Source: Peredibacter sp045999315
GTDB lineage: Bacteria; Bdellovibrionota; Bacteriovoracia; Bacteriovoracales; Bacteriovoracaceae
Reading direction: 5' to 3'
Assembly (NCBI RefSeq): GCF_045999315.1
Contig: NZ_CP174607.1
Location: 3,224,001-3,288,000 of the forward strand
DNA: 64,000 bases
Positions 60,320 through 64,000 of the stretch are shown in pieces; the stretch's first letter is position 1; every line of letters begins with the position of its first letter. The notes below the pieces were generated by a model. That model was given only the letters and a program-made list of their open reading frames with translations. It searched no databases and was not told the DNA's origin. The translations under genes were made by a program, and so were the position numbers.

Positions 60320-61489
60320 TTATCCCAGACTTCGGACAATCGCTACAAATGATTGATTTTCCTTTCGGAAGTGGGCAAACGAGAAATAGCTAAAAATGAG
60401 TGAAATCCCGAATGGAATCACCAAACTCATCACTATGTGACTGAAATCTAACTGAACGGGAAGCTGTCTTTCGACAAAAATATCAGGCATCAAATCGTGA
60501 CCATATCCCTCAAGTAATTTTAGTGTAATATAGCCAAAAATTCCCCCTATCACCACCGTCAATGCCGAGAGAATGAGAGTAAATTTAAAACACAGTCCTA
60601 CCAGTTGTTTTTGGGCCATTCCGAGGATCCAAAAACTCATCAGATCGCGGCGGATTTTTGAGTAGAAAATCATAAGACCCGACGTAATGGCAATCGCCAC
60701 CAGTAAGCTCATGCTGATGAATAAAAACAACATCACTTTGGTTTCCAGATTTAGCGACCACACCAGGGCCTCATTCATCTTTTCCCAGCTTAAATGACGT
60801 TTTTCTACTTGAGTGGGAACATTCAGCACTTTTTCTAAGACTTCCGGAGACACGGCACCAAAGAGACGAATTTGGTTCACACCTGGGGCACGGAGGAGGT
60901 TTTGCACCATTCCCACTCGCGACCAAATTTCAAATTCATCAACTTCTGAAAGTTCTGTGTAAAGATAATCAGAAAGAGTTTCCGTCACAAAACGTGGTAC
61001 TTCACCCATGATGGAATCAGTCACACCTGGTGCGATGATTTGAACTTCATCTAAGAACTGCAGATGAATTTTACCTGCAAGTTCACTTCCCATCACGAGA
61101 CCCTTAAAGTCTTTGTCCTGAAGAAACTCAGGCTTCTCATCATCCAAATCAATTCCATGAAGCTTTGCGGGTGCCACAAAATTGCGGGACTTCAACATGA
61201 CTTCAGTTTCTAATTCAGAATAAAAGTGAATGCCCTCTTTAATGAGAATGTCTTTAATGGGAGCAAGTGATTCGGCCGTTGGTTCTTCAAAGATAATTAA
61301 ATGAGAACCATGAATGGCCTTAGAACGAGCGATCAGACCCTTTTGAAGTCCTCCCATAATTCCTTGAATGACCATCAAACTGAAGGCCGAGAGAAAAAGA
61401 CCCACCACCGCGATAAACAACAGGCGCTGGCGAGTCTTTGCTCTCAGGATATACGAGAAGAAGTATCTAAAAAAAGGCCAAACTTTCAT
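60320..61489 (-). CDS. LolC/LolE-type ABC transporter permease
   Basis: 389 residues with the MacB-PCD/FtsX layout: one N-terminal helix (LLFIAVVGLFLSAFSLMVIQGIMGG), a periplasmic domain of about 210 residues and three C-terminal helices. The N-terminal motif and RDLMSFWILGMAQKQLVGL resemble LolC/LolE, which release lipoproteins from the inner membrane. No LolD ATPase is adjacent, so its partner lies elsewhere. It overlaps the end of fadJ by one base. Confidence 0.8.
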   Translation of the reverse strand: MKVWPFFRYFFSYILRAKTRQRLLFIAVVGLFLSAFSLMVIQGIMGGLQKGLIARSKAIHGSHLIIFEEPTAESLAPIKDILIKEGIHFYSELETEVMLKSRNFVAPAKLHGIDLDDEKPEFLQDKDFKGLVMGSELAGKIHLQFLDEVQIIAPGVTDSIMGEVPRFVTETLSDYLYTELSEVDEFEIWSRVGMVQNLLRAPGVNQIRLFGAVSPEVLEKVLNVPTQVEKRHLSWEKMNEALVWSLNLETKVMLFLFISMSLLVAIAITSGLMIFYSKIRRDLMSFWILGMAQKQLVGLCFKFTLILSALTVVIGGIFGYITLKLLEGYGHDLMPDIFVERQLPVQLDFSHIVMSLVIPFGISLIFSYFSFAHFRKENQSFVAIVRSLG

Positions 61490-63615
61490 TAAAGGTCGTA
61501 GAACTTTTTCTTATCACTGATCATCATGGATAAGAATGGAGCGATTTGATATCGGTCTTTGTTTACGTCTTTGGCAAAATTCGAAAGACGCTCGGCAATC
61601 TGATCTAGTCCTTCCTGATCGGCCCACTTACATAGACCACCTCTGAAGGGAGGAAAACCAGTTCCGTAGATCATACCTACGTCAACCGTCGAGGCCTTGT
61701 CTACAATTCTATCAGCGAAAATGTATGCGGCCTCGTTCACCATAGGAAGGAACAAGCGCATTTGAATTTCCATTTCGTCTTTACGAATTTTCTTCTGCGG
61801 AAGAAGTTTTGCAATGTCAGGGTTCTTCCCTGTTACTTTGCCTTTATCGTCGTAAAGGTAGAAGCCTTTGTTGTTTTTCTTACCAAGAAGTTTAGCATCA
61901 TAAAGTTTTGTTGAAAGAGAACTTGGATTTGCTCTCTCACCTAGACCATCATGCATGATCTTTCCTACTTTCACACACACGTCTAGACCGATCTCATCCA
62001 TCAGACGACATGGGCCCATTGGCATACCGAAATTAAGGGCCGCTTCATCCAGCGCCTCAACCGAAACACCTTCCTCAAGAAGGAAGGCCGCTTCATTTAA
62101 GTAGGGAGCAAGAATACGGTTCACCAGGAAGCCTGGACCGTCTTTCACAACGATTGGTGTTTTCTTGGCGTCCAGAGTCCACTTAACGAGGGAATCAATA
62201 GTTTCTTTCGAAGCGCGCTCATGGGTGATGATCTCAACCAGCGGCATTTTATTAACTGGGTTAAAGAAGTGAAGGCCCGCGAAGCGCTCTGGTTTTCTTA
62301 ATGCCTTACTCATCTCTTCCACAGAAAGTGAAGATGTGTTTGAGGTGAGAAGCGCATCTGGACGAACGTATTCCTCAAGCTCAGCGAATACTTTCTTTTT
62401 AAGGTCCATATTTTCAACCACGGCCTCGACAACAAGATCAACGGCCTTAAAGCCTTCGAAGTTAAGTGTCGGCTCAATGGAGCGCATTTTACGGTTAAAC
62501 TCATCTTCCGTCATACGACGCTTTTTAAGTGCACCTGAGAAATTCTGAGAAGCTTGTTTAAGACCCAGCTCTAATGCCTGCGGAGTGATGTCTTTCATGA
62601 GCGGAGCTTGATTTGATTGAGCGAACAACCAAGCAATACCACCACCCATCACACCAGCACCAAGAACCGCGCCCTTCTTGACTGTCGGGAGCTTATCTTT
62701 GTTTTCAAGTTTCTTCGTATTATCAGTCAGGAAGAAAATATGCTGAAGATTTTTACTTTGCACACTTTGAGAAAGTTCAGCGAAGGCCTGTGCTTCTAGA
62801 GTTAGGTAGTCAGTACGGTTTTTACCGGCACCAGATTCAAGAACTTCAAGAATTTTTAGAGGAGCAGGATAAAAACCTTTTGATGTTTCAAGCACCTTCT
62901 CACGAGCTTTCTGGAAAATAATTTTGCGAGTCAGGAAGTTGTCCATGGCCGCAGCACTCATCTCTTCCTTCATGGTTTTCTTCTTGCCAGTTTTCTTTTC
63001 AAGAAGATAAGTTTTCGCCAGTTCCTGCATACGCTCAGTTGGTAACATCGCGTCCGCTAGACCCATCTTAAGAGCGTTTTTCCCCCTGATCTGACGACCA
63101 GTGAGAATCATATCCATGGCAGTTGTAAGACCAACTTTTTTCGGAAGACGGTATGTTCCGCCGAAACCAGGAAGCACTCCCAGCATCACTTCCGGAAGAC
63201 CTAAAGCTGTTTTAGGGGAATCAGAGATGAAAATCTTTTTACAAGCAAGAGAGAGCTCAAGACCACCACCAAGACAAATACCATCAACCAAAGCAACGGT
63301 TGGCATTTTCAAATCATCAAGAGCATTAAAGATTGAATGAGCTTCATCTAGAGCGCGAAGAGCTTCGGCCTCAGATTTAAGACCATTGATCACAGAAATA
63401 TCTACACCGGCCAGAAACACACCTGGCTTATGTGAAAAGAACACCAGACCTTTAACGGCGTTCTTTTTATCCAGCTCAGCGGCCTCAAGAATGGCTTTCT
63501 TTAGCTCTTCAAGAGTTTCTTTAGTGAAAGTCGTCATGGATTTCTTTTCGAACTTTCCGAAACCCACCCACATCAATTCATTTTTAATTTCAACCGTAAG
63601 ATTTTGGTAACTCAT
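61489..63615 (-). CDS. fadJ: Fatty acid oxidation complex alpha subunit (FadJ/FadB-like)
   Basis: 708 residues from the ATG at 63613-63615 (GGAG site). A TTG 12 bp upstream lies within the Shine-Dalgarno region and is rejected. Residues 1-190 are enoyl-CoA hydratase (oxyanion segments GVFLAGVDIS and CLGGGLELSLACK, then GLPEVMLGVLPGFGGT). The 3-hydroxyacyl-CoA dehydrogenase NAD domain begins at GAVLGAGVMGGGIAW and includes SNTSSLSVEEM and HFFNPVNKMPLVEI. The length matches FadJ. With the thiolase gene upstream it completes beta-oxidation of prey or environmental fatty acids. Confidence 0.95.
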   Translation of the reverse strand: MSYQNLTVEIKNELMWVGFGKFEKKSMTTFTKETLEELKKAILEAAELDKKNAVKGLVFFSHKPGVFLAGVDISVINGLKSEAEALRALDEAHSIFNALDDLKMPTVALVDGICLGGGLELSLACKKIFISDSPKTALGLPEVMLGVLPGFGGTYRLPKKVGLTTAMDMILTGRQIRGKNALKMGLADAMLPTERMQELAKTYLLEKKTGKKKTMKEEMSAAAMDNFLTRKIIFQKAREKVLETSKGFYPAPLKILEVLESGAGKNRTDYLTLEAQAFAELSQSVQSKNLQHIFFLTDNTKKLENKDKLPTVKKGAVLGAGVMGGGIAWLFAQSNQAPLMKDITPQALELGLKQASQNFSGALKKRRMTEDEFNRKMRSIEPTLNFEGFKAVDLVVEAVVENMDLKKKVFAELEEYVRPDALLTSNTSSLSVEEMSKALRKPERFAGLHFFNPVNKMPLVEIITHERASKETIDSLVKWTLDAKKTPIVVKDGPGFLVNRILAPYLNEAAFLLEEGVSVEALDEAALNFGMPMGPCRLMDEIGLDVCVKVGKIMHDGLGERANPSSLSTKLYDAKLLGKKNNKGFYLYDDKGKVTGKNPDIAKLLPQKKIRKDEMEIQMRLFLPMVNEAAYIFADRIVDKASTVDVGMIYGTGFPPFRGGLCKWADQEGLDQIAERLSNFAKDVNKDRYQIAPFLSMMISDKKKFYDL

Positions 63616-63627
63616 ATTGAACTCCAA

Positions 63628-64000
63628 TTACACTTTAAGGTTTTCGATGATGACAGCGCCACCTTGTCCACCACCGATACAAAGAGTGGCAAGACCGTAC
63701 TTCTCTTTACGGCGCTTCAACTCGTGAGCAAGAGTCACAACCAGACGAGCACCAGTTGAACCAACTGGGTGTCCTAGAGCAATCCCTCCGCCGTTCACGT
63801 TTAATTTCTCAAGTGGAAGCTCACCGATTGTTTCTTCAATGCCCCAACGACTTGAAAGAGACTTATCTTTCATCACTTTTTGACAAGCAAGTACTTGGGC
63901 CGCGAAAGCTTCGTTTAGTTCAAAGAGATTGATATCAGACATCTTAAGACCTGTGCGCTTTAATACTCCATGAGTCGCAAGCACTGGACCTAGACCCATT
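63628..64000 (-). CDS. fadI: 3-ketoacyl-CoA thiolase, C-terminal part (5' end beyond the right edge)
   Basis: The last 123 or so residues of a thiolase. Catalytic motifs: NEAFAAQ, NVNGGGIALGHPVGSTGAR (active-site His) and the proton-donor Cys in ATLCIGGGQGGA. It thiolytically cleaves 3-ketoacyl-CoA to acetyl-CoA. It lies 12 bp upstream of fadJ in the usual thiolase-first order of the fadIJ type. The open frame continues to the window edge. Confidence 0.93.
   Translation of the reverse strand, partial: MGLGPVLATHGVLKRTGLKMSDINLFELNEAFAAQVLACQKVMKDKSLSSRWGIEETIGELPLEKLNVNGGGIALGHPVGSTGARLVVTLAHELKRRKEKYGLATLCIGGGQGGAVIIENLKV

Noticed and set aside
1..64000. CRISPR arrays or IS elements
   Set aside because: No regularly spaced direct repeats, cas-like genes or transposase genes were seen on reading both strands.

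Overview
The window looks like chromosomal DNA of a Gram-negative bacterium of moderate to low GC. It probably belongs to the Bdellovibrionota (Bacteriovorax/Peredibacter-like predatory bacteria). This placement is inferred from the many secreted proteases and peptidoglycan-active enzymes, an outer membrane (TolC, beta-barrel and LolC-type genes), a Bdellovibrio-like HNH-family gene and the TPR/receiver and PilZ-like signalling genes. No rRNA or marker alignment was possible. Nothing looks like a prophage, IS element or CRISPR array.

Layout. 0-5 kb: the end of a secreted protein gene, mutM, and a subtilisin-like lipoprotein protease broken by a one-base frameshift. 4.5-8.1 kb (minus strand): a receiver-TPR regulator, a PilZ-like protein, a JmjC-type cupin oxygenase and the GTPase RbgA. 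8.2-11.9 kb: two tandem paralogous secreted HExxH proteins, an unknown protein and a transglutaminase-elicitor-like lipoprotein. 12-14.6 kb: folA-thyA and a VOC-fold protein. 14.7-20.2 kb: a macB-macA-tolC export operon divergent from a NamZ-like muramidase. 20.2-24.7 kb: a complete liv branched-chain amino acid ABC operon. 25-28.7 kb: a decayed HNH endonuclease gene flanked by a palindromic repeat, and S8 and S1 proteases. 28.7-33 kb: folP-ftsH-tilS and a CAT-anticodon tRNA. 33-36.7 kb: an NhaP-type antiporter divergent from a two-component system.

37-44 kb holds the least familiar locus. It is a three-gene operon encoding a 1253-residue circularly permuted ATP-grasp protein that also carries an HExxH motif, a 744-residue membrane-anchored protein of unknown function, and an outer-membrane beta-barrel. 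44-51 kb is a set of secreted enzymes that act on peptidoglycan or on glutamine-containing proteins: a YkuD_2 L,D-transpeptidase, a protein-glutaminase-like Cys-His-Asp protein, a transglutaminase-elicitor-like protein, an HExxHxxGxxH metalloprotease and an exported pyroglutamyl-peptidase homologue. 51-64 kb: tex, a polysaccharide deacetylase, small secreted proteins, rmuC, a papain-like protease, a tyrosine recombinase, a LolC/E-type permease and a fadJ-fadI beta-oxidation pair.

The window therefore mixes housekeeping clusters (folate, FtsH/TilS, liv uptake, beta-oxidation) with an unusually dense set of exported proteases and protein- or wall-modifying enzymes. This fits an organism that digests other cells or biopolymers and takes up the amino acids and fatty acids. 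All positions, motifs and starts come from reading the sequence. Family names are by motif recognition without database searches.
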